This document shows positions 12,601 through 22,486 of a DNA stretch of 64,000 nt, one piece after another. The DNA lies in assembly GCA_022495995.1 (NCBI GenBank), contig JAFEMH010001240.1, positions 183,501 through 247,500 of the forward strand, given 5' to 3'. Both the position numbers and the translations under genes were made by a program. The notes under the pieces were generated by a model. The model was not told the origin of the DNA, did no database searches, and saw only the letters and a list, made by a program, of their open reading frames with translations. How positions within the stretch are numbered: position 1 is the stretch's first letter; each line of letters opens with the position of its first letter. This stretch comes from Adenophora triphylla var. japonica (taxonomy: Eukaryota; Streptophyta; Magnoliopsida; Asterales; Campanulaceae).

Positions 12601-12812
12601 GGATTTACAAAAGTAGGGACCCTAACTCCTGAGACAGGTAGAATACCTCAAATGATGGTGGGGAAATCTATCTTTTCATAACTCACCTTTCCTTGATTCC
12701 TGGGTTGATTAATATCATTTTCTGCCTTTGAACAAATTCCTGCATTAAACTCTCGACGCAAGTTATCGCACACTCTCACTCAGCTAGACTCTACCCGAGA
12801 ATTCTAACCGAG
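9651..12812 (-). mobile_element. Internal region of element D, degenerate
   Basis: Together with 9121-9650 this should encode gag, protease, RT, RNase H and integrase, but at 3.7 kb total it is shorter than a full chromovirus interior (about 5 kb) and I find no frame over 80 residues that resembles gag or RT. It is very A/T- and C/T-rich on the plus strand, compatible with heavy C-to-T decay and internal deletions. I assign it by its location between two matching LTRs only. Confidence 0.7.
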
Positions 12813-12825
12813 CTTTGATACCAAC
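12813..12825 (-). other. Primer binding site of element D (initiator Met tRNA type)
   Basis: On the minus strand the LTR end is followed by GTTGGTATCAAAGC, one base different from TGGTATCAGAGC, which is complementary to the 3' end of plant initiator Met tRNA. It fixes this LTR (12826-15445) as the 5' LTR of a reverse-oriented element. Confidence 0.85.
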
Positions 12826-15445
12826 TGTGAGGACCCCGACCCGGAACCTACACGTGTCCCGAGCTGGAGCGTCCTCAAACTAACCCCAAATATCTTAAAC
12901 TTTTTTAAAAACTTTGATTTAACTTTCAAACACTACACCATTAACATACCCATTTCAAAATAACTCTACTCCTTTCTACTATGGAGGAAGAGTTGACCAA
13001 CTCCGAAAGTAATAAATGATTTTAGTTACAAAAAGATGTCGAATATAAAATAGAATTAAAGTTTATGAATACAAACCCTTTAAAAGAATTATGCCAAAAA
13101 TACACATTCTACACCAACCTATACATAACCCGACAATTCCCAAAATACCACTTCTAAACTCCTTTCCGCCCTTACTTGGTCGGTCCACCTGTCTCGGAAT
13201 CTAAAACAGTAAAGGGAGAGGGTGAGAATAAATCTCAATGAGCTATTATGAATGCAGCAAGATGCCAAACAAGATGCAACACATAGCATGGTAGCACATA
13301 ACACATTATGAAAGCGGTAAACACATTACGTTACCTCATTTTACCTTTTCTCGTCTGAACAATAAGTCGTACAACGTGGGAGTAAAACTCCACTCTTTGG
13401 TGAATTGCCTCCAGCACATTCACCTCTTATAGGACTCATACCCCAGAGATCCATATAAGAAAAGATACCTATAATAGAGTATCCAAAAATAATATATTCC
13501 CCCGGTACACCAATCGCGGCGGAGTGCAGCAAGGCTTCTTCATGCTCAATACGGTCGCTAGCACGCGGCCCACTCTGTGGCCAGAGGGGAGGGTCGCCGT
13601 ATGATGGACCTTCAATCACTTATAGAACAAATCAATAATTGATTGACTTCCATCATACCCACCCGAACGCATTCAAGCACATAATAGTTACTTGAATTAT
13701 AATCCACAAAAAGGGATAATCATATAACAACATGGTAAAATATACTCATGATTCATCCATACTATAGTGCAACAGTTCATGTAATACACTATGCATAATA
13801 CCATTAACGAATTTAAATTCAAGTAAGGTATCTATATAAACACATAATCCACACCGGGATACCATATAACAATACCAAATAATCCACAAAGGGGATAAAC
13901 AATATAGTCACATGGTAAAATATACTCATGTTCAACCAATATCATAGTGCAACAATTAATTAACACACCATGCACAATATAAACAATGTATATGAACTCA
14001 AGTAAGGCAAGGAAGTATTATCGATCCATCCTACAAGGTCACTATACAACATAGCTCCTATAAAGGGTCAAGCTCAAATTACCAAGTGGGAGTCACAATT
14101 TATAAGAGATCAACTAAGATTGCCAAACAATTTCTGATTCAGACTTAACGTGCTTTCTTAGTTCCATAGTAACCCAATTAAGGTGTCATTAAAGGATACA
14201 ATTGTCCTAAGTATAACTTAGGTTAAAAGGATTATTTCGTATCCGAAAGGGTCAGGTTCCAAACTTTATATTGGTTAAGGATCAAGCTAGGAGGTTACTA
14301 GTGAAAATTCAGCGAAACGGGGAACTAGGTCAAATCCGCCAACATGGGCGACCGCCCATAACCTCTTGGGCGACCGCCCAAGAGGGATTTCCAAGCACCC
14401 TAACTTCTGCCAAGATGGGCGGCCGCTCAACACCACTTGGGCGACCGCCCAAGACTATTTTCAGTACATTTCGAATTTCCAACTTATTTTTACATAGATT
14501 ATTTTCCCTTAAATCTTTCTTCATTTCAAGAACACCAAGGAGGATTCTAACCTTACATAACTCGTCTTAAATCATCCAAACCCAAGATAATATATACTTA
14601 GATTATTTACCACTTAATTTCCCACCCATTTCACTATCACATTCTAATTATAAACTTCTTAGTTTAATCAACCCAAATAATCATAAACCTAGATTATTCC
14701 CACAAGATTTCCAACCCCTTCACCAATACATTTCAAGTTAATTCCTTTAAACTAAATTCACCCATTTCATACAATCAACTCAACCTCTAAGAACCATAAC
14801 ATCCTTCCATGTCATTTATCACATTCTCAAGTCCAAAAGTGGTCTAAAGCAATTAAACAACCATTATCATTACAAGAACAACATTAGCTAGTTCATGAGC
14901 ATTCATAGAAGGGAAGGGTCATAATAACTCACATTGGAATAGGAGGTGGATTATGGATTTCTTGAGCTTGAAGAACTCCTCTTGGTCTCCCGATTACAAA
15001 AGTGCTCTCGGATCTAAAAATGGTGAAGGATTGATCTTGGAAGGAGCTTGAGAAGAGGTGGGTTTCCAAAGCATCCATGGAAGTTTGAGAGAGAAAGTGA
15101 AGGAGAAGAAGAAGAGAGGTGGAGTACATATTTGGTAAAGAGAGGGGGGGGGGCGGTCCAAGGAGGGAGTATGAGGGAAATTAGAGATAAGGGTATGGTC
15201 CCCCCATACCCAAATATTTAGGCTTTCACATTTTATTTCTTTCCCCCTACACAAACTAAAGCCTAACTACTCCCATTTTATTATTGTAAATTATTATACT
15301 CTCTCCATAGACTTTATTTGATTTTCTCAATTATCCCATCCTAATATAAGTAATCTAAGATATAAAATGATCACATAATATTAACGATAATATTAAAAGC
15401 ACACAATATGATGTTAAATTAGTGCCTAGGGTTAGGGTCGTTACA
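12826..15445 (-). repeat. LTR (5' LTR, right copy) of chromovirus-like element D
   Basis: 2620 bp, almost identical to the left copy, same TG...CA-type ends, followed by the target duplication catcg (15446-15450). Most differences are single bases, with one cluster at about 13515-13600 (versus 7185-7265). As 5' LTR it should hold the promoter, but I could not place a convincing TATA box. Confidence 0.92.
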
Positions 15446-15450
15446 CATCG

Positions 15451-15600
15451 GCTACACCACCATCAAATGAGAAGGATGATCAGTTAAAGAAAGACCCTTC
15501 AACCGATCCTGCTTCTGATGTTGCTGCTAAATAGGATGTAACCGATGATATATATGTTTTAGCTTCTTTTCAACCGGTTACAACTTAAATCAATGAGAAT
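15451..15600 (+). pseudogene. Continuation of the broken 3' ORF of element A
   Basis: Directly after the right target duplication of D the sequence reads on in the style of the interrupted ORF (NEKDDQLKKDPSTDPASDVA, then a stop, then DVTDDIYVLASFQPVTT). The motif caaccggtta also recurs here. It shows that D inserted in the 3' ORF of A. Confidence 0.55.
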
Positions 15601-15887
15601 ATATTTCCATAAAAAAATCATTTTTCATTTTATTTTTTTTTGCCTTTTGAATTTCCTTTATATTTCTGTGAATGATTATACTGTTACTAACCTTTTCATT
15701 TGAAGTTTACTTAATTGCTCCATTAAGTTTATTTTTTATTATATAGCTTTCCATATGTTAAATCAAGTTGTCACTTGACTTAGGAAATGACAAATAAAAG
15801 ATAAACTCTTTATCATTCTTTCACTAAGTTAAGATAGATTTATACCTATGATGATTGAAATTAAGTAATTAGGAGTAGATTGTTAGT

Positions 15888-15964
<77 letters not shown>

Positions 15965-16404
15965 CTTAGAAATTGCTCAATCCAAATCATTAAAGCATTA
16001 TTGAGCACCCCTAATTTTAACTAGACTATTTAGAAAAATCATTAAAGCATTATTGAGTATCCCTAATTTTAACTAGACTATTTAGAATTTTCTATTTACC
16101 CTTAGGATCCCCTTAGTGATAGTGTCTGTGTTTTTTATACTTGTATTTCTCTCAAAATAACTGAAGACTTAAGAACTTGACTTGTTCAAAAGGAAATATT
16201 GGTTAACTTTCATTTTGAATATTTGCTTATGTTTTTTAAGGGGACATGTGTAGATATGTTTATAGTTTGAGTTACTTGACATGACTTTATATGAGTATTT
16301 TTAAGATACTTAAATGTAAGTGTTTTTGTTTTAATAATTGTGTATATGGTGATGCCTAGATTGATTACAATATAGCATTTTCTGCCGTATTCTTGTATGT
16401 GTTT
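15601..16404 (+). other. 3' spacer and probable decayed 3' LTR of element A
   Basis: No coding region. After the ORF tail the sequence is T-rich. At about 15868-15882 it reads aggagtagattgttagtc, resembling the aagggggagatTGTTAG junction (polypurine tract to LTR) of element B, so the 3' LTR of A may start near 15879. A TA microsatellite fills about 15891-15962. A 51-bp direct duplication (aatcattaaagcattattgag...) occupies 15983-16085. Confidence 0.4.
15891..15962. repeat. (TA)n microsatellite
   Basis: Uninterrupted TA dinucleotides of about 72 bp. Confidence 0.97.
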
Positions 16405-16891
16405 GTGTCAATGATATTTGGGAGGAACAAAATCGTCCCAAATAGTTTTTGGAAGGGCAACCGTTGCCGTGCCAAATGTATTTCGAGAGGCAATCAAACC
16501 GTGCCAAATGTATTTGGGACGGTGGACAAAAGCGAGACAAATGTATTTGGAAGGGCAAAAAAAATCGTGCCTAATGTATTTGGAAGGGCAAATAAAACCA
16601 TGCCTAATGTATTTGGAAGGGCAAAAAAACCCGTCCCAAATACATATTTGGGACGAGCCACAAAAAAAACCGTCCCAAATACTCGTAAATATGACAGATC
16701 TGCTCAACCGTCACCATTTCCGTGCCAAATACTTTTTGGGACGATTTTGGTTGTCACAAATGTATTTGGCACCCTTGTATTTGGGAAGGAGCCAAAACCG
16801 TCCCAAGGCTATCCCAAATACTTTTTGGGATGGTTTTGACGATATTTGGGACGGTTTTTGGCCTTCACAAATGCCCCTTTTTCTTGTAGTG
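16405..16891 (-). mobile_element. CACTA (En/Spm) element end with subterminal repeats
   Basis: The plus strand ends ...TTTTTCTTGTAGTG at 16891, the complement of CACTACAAGAAAAA, the classic plant CACTA terminal inverted repeat. Inside it, motifs such as tttgggacggttttggc and gtgcc(t/a)aatgtatttggaagggcaa occur repeatedly (units of about 48 bp at 16500-16640), in both orientations, as expected for transposase-binding subterminal repeats. I could not find the partner CACTACAAG end upstream, so this is a truncated or end-only copy. ORFs over this region are translations of the repeats. Confidence 0.7.
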
Positions 16892-17237
16892 TACTTTAAA
16901 AAATGTTCAAGTTACCACTACTCAAAACAACATCTTTACCCAGTGGATAATTCAAACATGGCTGTAGTTCAAGATCTCAAACATTTAATGGAGAAGATAT
17001 TTTCAATTAATGCTTATCAGTACTAGTTATCCCTTCAACTCCTTCAAAGACAACAACTCAATTTGAAGACACTGTAAATACCTTCCTTAGAGCATTGAAT
17101 AGGGTTGGTGAATTGAAGATTTTGAGAGTAGAATTGTCAAGAACTGCAAGTGCTCAAATTCTTCAAGCATTAAAGTTCAAGACATTCAGTCCTTTTAATC
17201 AATAGACCATTTATTAGGACAAATCCTGTGCACACTA
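16892..17237. other. Non-coding flank left of element B
   Basis: AT-rich sequence with no supported gene; may be remaining LTR of element A (the same style continues right of B after 40075). The last five bases, cacta, resemble the cactc following the right LTR of B and may be its target duplication. Confidence 0.4.
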
Positions 17238-18227
17238 TGTTAGTTTAAACTGCAGATGATATCGTAGATGTTTTCCAGATTCCAGATGATATCGCAAATG
17301 ATTTCCTGTGCTGGAATTTACATAGTTGTATATTTCTCATTGTTTAATTAATGGACTAATGTGCTAATATAATCTGTATAGTCTATGGTGTATGTCCATA
17401 TTTCAGGTTGCAATATGATTGGAGAATGAGATAGAAACATGGGGAATTTAGAAAAGAAAGATTTATGCATAAATAACATTTTATGCATAAATCGTTCAAG
17501 ACCTTCTTTGAGTTAGCAAATATTAAAAACGTGGGAAGACTTATTCAAAGGGTTTGTTTCTGATTCAAAGAGAGTACAACATGGATAAAGCTAGGGAGTA
17601 CAAGGCGTTGAAGCTTGGACTTGATGATCAAACAACACGGTTGCTACAATTGAGGAAGTGGGTGCTAGAAGAGAGGAACAAACTCAACCACTCTCCCTAC
17701 TCTCCCTCAACGTGCAAGGCAGTCCCAAGGCTATTTATTTGAGTAGCCTTCAAGTAAATTGAAGACTATAAATATGCTTGGAAGGTTTCATTTGAAGACA
17801 CACCAAGATACGCCATTTCATACACACATTTGAAGCATTAGAGATAGAATTCTTTGTTTAGTTCTTTTCATCCATCCTCCCTTGTAATTTCGCACTTGAT
17901 TACATTGGTATCAAGTTGTGTGAAGGCTAGGATTGAATTTCGTTCTTTATCTCTTGTTCCATAGAGCTCATATTGTTATAGCCATAGGGAACATTTCGGC
18001 TTTGTAAATTCATTGTTTATAGTGATTATAAAGTCTTGCCTAAGAGGCATCCTCAAGTTATATTTTTATAACTTGAGAAAAACAATTTTGGTGTTATTAT
18101 TCCGCTGCAATCTATTTTACAAAATTGTTTTATTTTCGAAGTGTGTGTGTGTGTGCTATCCCAAGTGCTATCGTTGGTGCTGTTATCACATTGGATATCA
18201 CTTGTGATTCTGGCCGTGACAATTTCA
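17238..18227 (+). repeat. 5' LTR of SIRE-like Copia element B
   Basis: 990 bp from TGTTAGTTTAAACTGCAG to GTGACAATTTCA, matching 38887-39875 with scattered differences. It ends one base before TTGGTATCAGAGC, the initiator Met tRNA primer site. Flanking pentamers cacta (left) and cactc (right of the 3' LTR) differ at one position. The ORFs in it (17554-17742, 18013-18207) recur in the 3' LTR and are not separate genes. Confidence 0.93.
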
Positions 18228-18228
18228 A

Positions 18229-18241
18229 TTGGTATCAGAGC
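18229..18241 (+). other. Primer binding site of element B
   Basis: TTGGTATCAGAGC directly after the 5' LTR is complementary to the 3' end of plant initiator Met tRNA, the usual Copia primer. Confidence 0.92.
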
Positions 18242-18279
18242 AGGTCACTTGACGATACTAAGTGCTTGGTCTAGGTGTC

Positions 18280-19299
18280 ATGGCTTATGATCCTGCAAAT
18301 CCAAATAAAAAACGTCTTCCTGTTTTAGATGGTTCGAATTATGCATATTGGAAGATCCGTCTTCGCTCGCATATCAAATCAATTGATCTTCGAGCTTGGC
18401 GATCTATAGTTAATGGGTATTCTCTTCCACTTTTACCTCCAGATGAGGATGGTGACATCCAGGTTAAACCTGACACCAAGTGGACTAATGAAGAGATCAC
18501 CCTAGCTAACTATAATGAGAAAGCTCTTAATGCTATTTTTGAGTGGGTTGACATGCACATTTTTAAACTTGTTCAAAATAGTTCCACAGCTAAATAAGCT
18601 TGGGATATTTTACAAAGGTTTTGTGAAGGTGATTCTAGTGTGCGTGAAAATAAACTTAGAGGTCTTACTAGTAAATTTGAAACGTTGAGAATGGGTGAAA
18701 ATGATACCATTTCCTCTTATTTTGAAAAATTGTTTGACATTGCTAATGAGAGTCAACTTTTAGGTGAACCTTTTACAAATAAACAATTGGTTTCAAAGGC
18801 TATTAGAACTCTCCCTGAGCGTTTTAATATAAAGGTTTCATCTATAGAAGAGGCACACAACCTTTCTACTATAGACATCAATTCCTTAATGAGTATTTTA
18901 AAAAATTTTGAGTCAAACTTTGCTGAGCAAAGTGAAGCTTCTAAAGGCAAGAGTGTTGCTTTAAAAGTTCAATCCTCTAGTTTATCAACTGCTGAGGATG
19001 ACGAAATTTTTGAAAAATTAGGTGAAGATGCTAGTGTTGCCTTGCTTGCTAGGAAATATAACTCTATGTTACGAAAGTTTAACAAAGAAAATGTGCAGGT
19101 TAAGGCTAAAGAGCAACAAACCAAGGTGTACAATTCAATGCCGAAGAGGACATTTCCATCTACTCAGAAAGGTGGTCCCATAAGGAGAGCATCATCAGAT
19201 CAATCTAGATCTGATTCGAAATACCTTGAATCAATCCAATGTCATGCATGCTCTGGATGGGGTCATTACTAAAACGAGTGTGCCAACACTCGAAGGAAG
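18280..19299 (+). pseudogene. gag of SIRE-like Copia element B (two in-frame stops)
   Basis: ATG 18280 opens the frame: the capsid N-terminal block LDGSNYAYWKIRLRSHIKS is typical of Copia gag (DUF4219/UBN2 families). TAA at 18595 breaks it before AWDILQRFCEG. The frame then reads on through LRTLPERF-like capsid helices to a CCHC knuckle CHACSGWGHY-stop-NEC, where TAA 19270 lies inside the knuckle. The nucleocapsid packages genomic RNA; with these stops the copy cannot make it without readthrough. Same frame continues into protease. Confidence 0.85.
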
Positions 19300-20601
19300 A
19301 TGGGGAAGAACCTATGGGTATCCCTCAGTGACAATGAAGATGAGGATACCAATCAATCTGAAGATTCAGATCAAACAGCAATGGTGGTCACAAATTGTGA
19401 CTCGGACTCTGTCAATGATACCCCACGTGATATCCAAGAGAGGATAGCACCTGAGATATCATCCAACATGTATACAGATTTCAATTTAATTAATGATGTT
19501 TGTTTGGTGGGTTCTGTTAACATGGATGCAGGTTGTTCACAAGAGGATGAACAAAGTAAGGAGTTCAGCAAGGATGGACTCATTTGCGGTCTTAAGAACC
19601 TTTGCAAAGAATTGATTGACGAATGGAAGAAAGAGAACAAGAAGGTGGTATCTCTGTCCAAAGAGGTTCAAGATCTGACTGATGGCTTGACTAGATTGGA
19701 AGTTCAACTCACAAAGAAGGATGTGGAGCTAGACAAAGTCAAGGCCAAGCTTACTTTAGCCGATGCCACATTTAAGAAACTCAACACGAGTTCTTCCAAG
19801 TTGGATGCAATTCTTGGGTTGAGGAAACCACTCAAGGAAGGTATGGGTTTTCAAGAGTCCTTAAATGCTATTACATCTACTTTGGCTAATAAGGAAGATA
19901 AATTAGTTTTTGTTAAAGAAAAAGACAATGTCGAACTAATGTCTTCTGATAAGCCTTCTGACAAGGTTAAAATATGTAACTACTGTTACTCTACTAGAAA
20001 TTTGAAAAATGATTGTAAAACTCTTTTAAAGAAACAGTCCAGTTTCTCTGTGATACCTGAAGTGTTGCCTAGCACGAAAAATATCACTGGCAGTCAGAAG
20101 AGAAATTATCAAAGTAGGAAAGTGTGGAAACCTAAGTCTAACCTGATATGTGATGTTGTGTACACTGCCTTAAAAACTAATGTTGAAGGTTCATGGTATT
20201 TTGATAGTGGTTGTTCACGTCACATGACAGGAACAAAAATATTTTTAAAAGAATATGAACCTATTCAAGGTGGTAGTGTAACATATGGTGGTGGTGGCAA
20301 GAGTAATATAGTAGGAAAAGGCATTTTAAATATACCTGGATTTTCTGCTTTGAAAAATGTTTTGCATGTTGATGGACTTGTAACTAATTTAATTAGTATT
20401 AGCCAACTTTGTGATGACAATCTTGAAGTGAAATTCAATAAAAACATTTGTGAAGTTTTTGATTGTACCAATAACTATGTCATGACTGGTACTAGGTCAA
20501 GTAATAACTGTTATCTTGTTGAGGATAAACAAGTGTGTCATTCTATGAGAGTTGATGATGCTACCTTGTGGCATCAAAAGTTGGGTCATGTCCATTTTTG
20601 A
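19300..20601 (+). pseudogene. Gag C-terminal coiled coil, aspartic protease and GAG-pre-integrase of element B
   Basis: 433 residues in the same frame as gag. Residues about 85-180 are a Lys/Glu-rich coiled coil. A degenerate second knuckle is CNYCYSTRNLKNDC. The protease active site is in WYFDSGCSRHMTG (DSG). The GAG-pre-integrase block is LWHQKLGHVHF, cut by TGA at 20599. Long SIRE-type gag regions with a coiled coil before protease are known. One reading frame spans 18280-20601 apart from three stops, so decay is recent relative to element A. Confidence 0.85.
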
Positions 20602-21341
20602 AACATTGTGAAACTTATTAAGGCTGAAGCTATAAGTGGTATACCTAGTCTGGACATAAGTAAGAAAATCATATGTGAAGATTGTCTCAAAGGTAAACAG
20701 ACACGCTGCCCATAGTGCTACCCAACACAATGAGGAGTATTCTGGACAACTCACTATTTCCAACTTATGCATATGAATTTAATGGGTTCAGTTGAGGTAG
20801 ACAGTTTAGGAGGTAAGAGATATACTTTTGTCATAGTTGATGATTTTTCTAGATTTACTTGGGTATAATTTTTTAAAAGAAAAATCAGAAACTTTTGAAA
20901 AGTTTAAGATCTTACATGCTAAAATCAAAAACATGTTTTGTGCTCTTATCACACGAATAAGGTCTGATCATGAAATGGAGTTTGATAACTCATTATTTTT
21001 TACATTTTGTGAATTAAAAGGAATTAAATACGAGTTTTCTGCTCCTAAAACACCTCATTAAAATGGGGTGGCTGAAAGGAAAAATAGGACCTTACTTGAA
21101 ATGGCACGTGTGATGTTGTTTTCAAAAAGAATTTCAAAAAGATTTTGGGCTGAGGCCTTAAACACGGCATGTCACACGGCCAATAAATTTTTTCTAAGAT
21201 CCGGTACTACAATGACACCTTGTGAAATTTTGAATGGTAGGATACCAAAAGTTTATTATTTTCATACATTTGGTGTGTGTGTTTTGTTCTAAATGATCGG
21301 GATTACTTAGCTAAATTTGACTCTAAAAGTGATAAGGCTAT
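20602..21341 (+). pseudogene. Integrase of element B (frameshifted; ends at insertion of E)
   Basis: After the stop, the zinc-binding end appears as IICEDCLKGKQTR, then a frameshift near 20700. The core reads VDSLGGKRYTFVIVDDFSRF (first Asp), IRSDHEMEFDN (second Asp) and, after TAA at 21059, NGVAERKNRTL (catalytic Glu), all standard for the Copia DDE integrase. A further stop at 21290 and the Tat-like element at 21342 interrupt the gene; the coding continues at 33264 (DKAIFLGY...). Confidence 0.87.
21333..21341. repeat. 9-bp target duplication (left) of element E: taaggctat
   Basis: taaggctat precedes the left LTR of E and is repeated exactly at 33264-33272 after its right LTR. The uninterrupted Copia codons would be GAT AAG GCT ATA TTT CTT GGG, so the duplication is real. 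Confidence 0.88.
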
Positions 21342-22002
21342 TGATGCCGCAGAAAATGTGCTTATCAATCTTCCTCCACGTGGTAGGACTGATCACTTGG
21401 CTCCTTGACCTGAAAACCAGAATCCACGACTAGCCGGATGTGTCTCCGGCTTAGACCCTCGGGCGTGAGAGTAAGTATTTGAATTGGAGAGCAAAAATGT
21501 ATTGAATAAAGATGATTCAGATAACAAAATTGCAGTTACCTTATAACCGTGATGGTGATGATGTATTTATAGTTGATGAGTGCGGTTATTTTTGGTGGGG
21601 CTACGTGAGCTCCGTGATTCATGGGACAGTTACATGTCATGAGAACGTGTCCTGGATTGGCTCCTGAATTGTAGGGAACCGGTTATGGAAAGATTTGAAG
21701 CACGTGCGTCTGTATCAGTTAGGTCGACGCTTGCTTATTAGGTCGAGGTCGCCATTTGAGGTTAGGTCGACCTTACTGGCGGGTAGAGCTGGATCGTACC
21801 CGAATTAGAGCATGGATCGTAGAGTCGGACCAAGCTAGGTCGGGACCTTGGAGGTCGGACAATGGGCTTAGATTGACTGATGCTGTTGCTGGGCCTTGGG
21901 CCTTATGGTAATTGGGCCAGACTCATTAAGAATGTGGAGGCCAAGGCTGCCTGTGATTGGGCTTTACTCGCTTGGACCAACTCGACACTTTTGGTATGTT
22001 CA
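21342..22002 (-). repeat. 3' LTR (left copy) of Tat-like Ty3/gypsy element E
   Basis: 661 bp from TGATGCCGCAG to TATGTTCA (TGAACATA...GGCATCA on the coding strand), matching 32616-33263. It is followed on the plus strand by gtggcccccaactttc, the complement of a polypurine tract, so the element runs right to left. Compared with the right copy it has an extra ttatggtaattgggcc block and a diverged patch near 21700-21720. Confidence 0.92.
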
Positions 22003-22018
22003 GTGGCCCCCAACTTTC
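22003..22018 (-). other. Polypurine tract of element E
   Basis: Minus strand gaaagttgggggccac directly precedes the 3' LTR. The same sequence is at 44381-44396 in element C. Confidence 0.8.
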
Positions 22019-22486
22019 GAGTTGACTCTGTCGACTAGGAAGTTAAGGAAATTTTGATGAAGATTGTTGTGACTCGCAGGTCGCTACTCGTTCTGAAGCT
22101 TAGTCGACCAAAGATGACATGGCACAATCCTGGACGTTGGCTACGAACGGTCGGATCTGAAGGAGCACCGTATTCCGCAATGATTACTATTTTTACGTTT
22201 GATAAACCGTCTTGGAAAACGTTTCCGCCATTAATTAGGAAAATAAATTTCGAATTTTCCTTTTTCCTTTCCAATTTTGAAAAATATAAATAACAGAATC
22301 CTTCTTCACTTCGAATTTTTACCGTCTTTGAACTCTGATAAGCTCCGGCGAGGATAGCAAAGAAGCAAACACTTTAAATTTGGCTTTTGTCTTCTGCAAC
22401 AGCTTCGCATTCCGTCATTCACTAAGGTATTCTGCTCTCTTTCTTATTTTAGGGTTTTAATTTCTGCAATTTCTCCAATTTCCACC

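Noticed and set aside
16393..17026. Overlapping ORFs of 148 and 202 residues with repeated PNVFGRA-like or QMYLEGQ-like units
   Set aside because: All are readings of the CACTA subterminal repeats; every frame gives a similar repeated peptide.
17554..17742. 62-residue ORF (also 39204-39392), EYKALKLGLDDQTTRL-like
   Set aside because: Located in both LTRs of element B; probably a chance frame in the LTR rather than a small gene.
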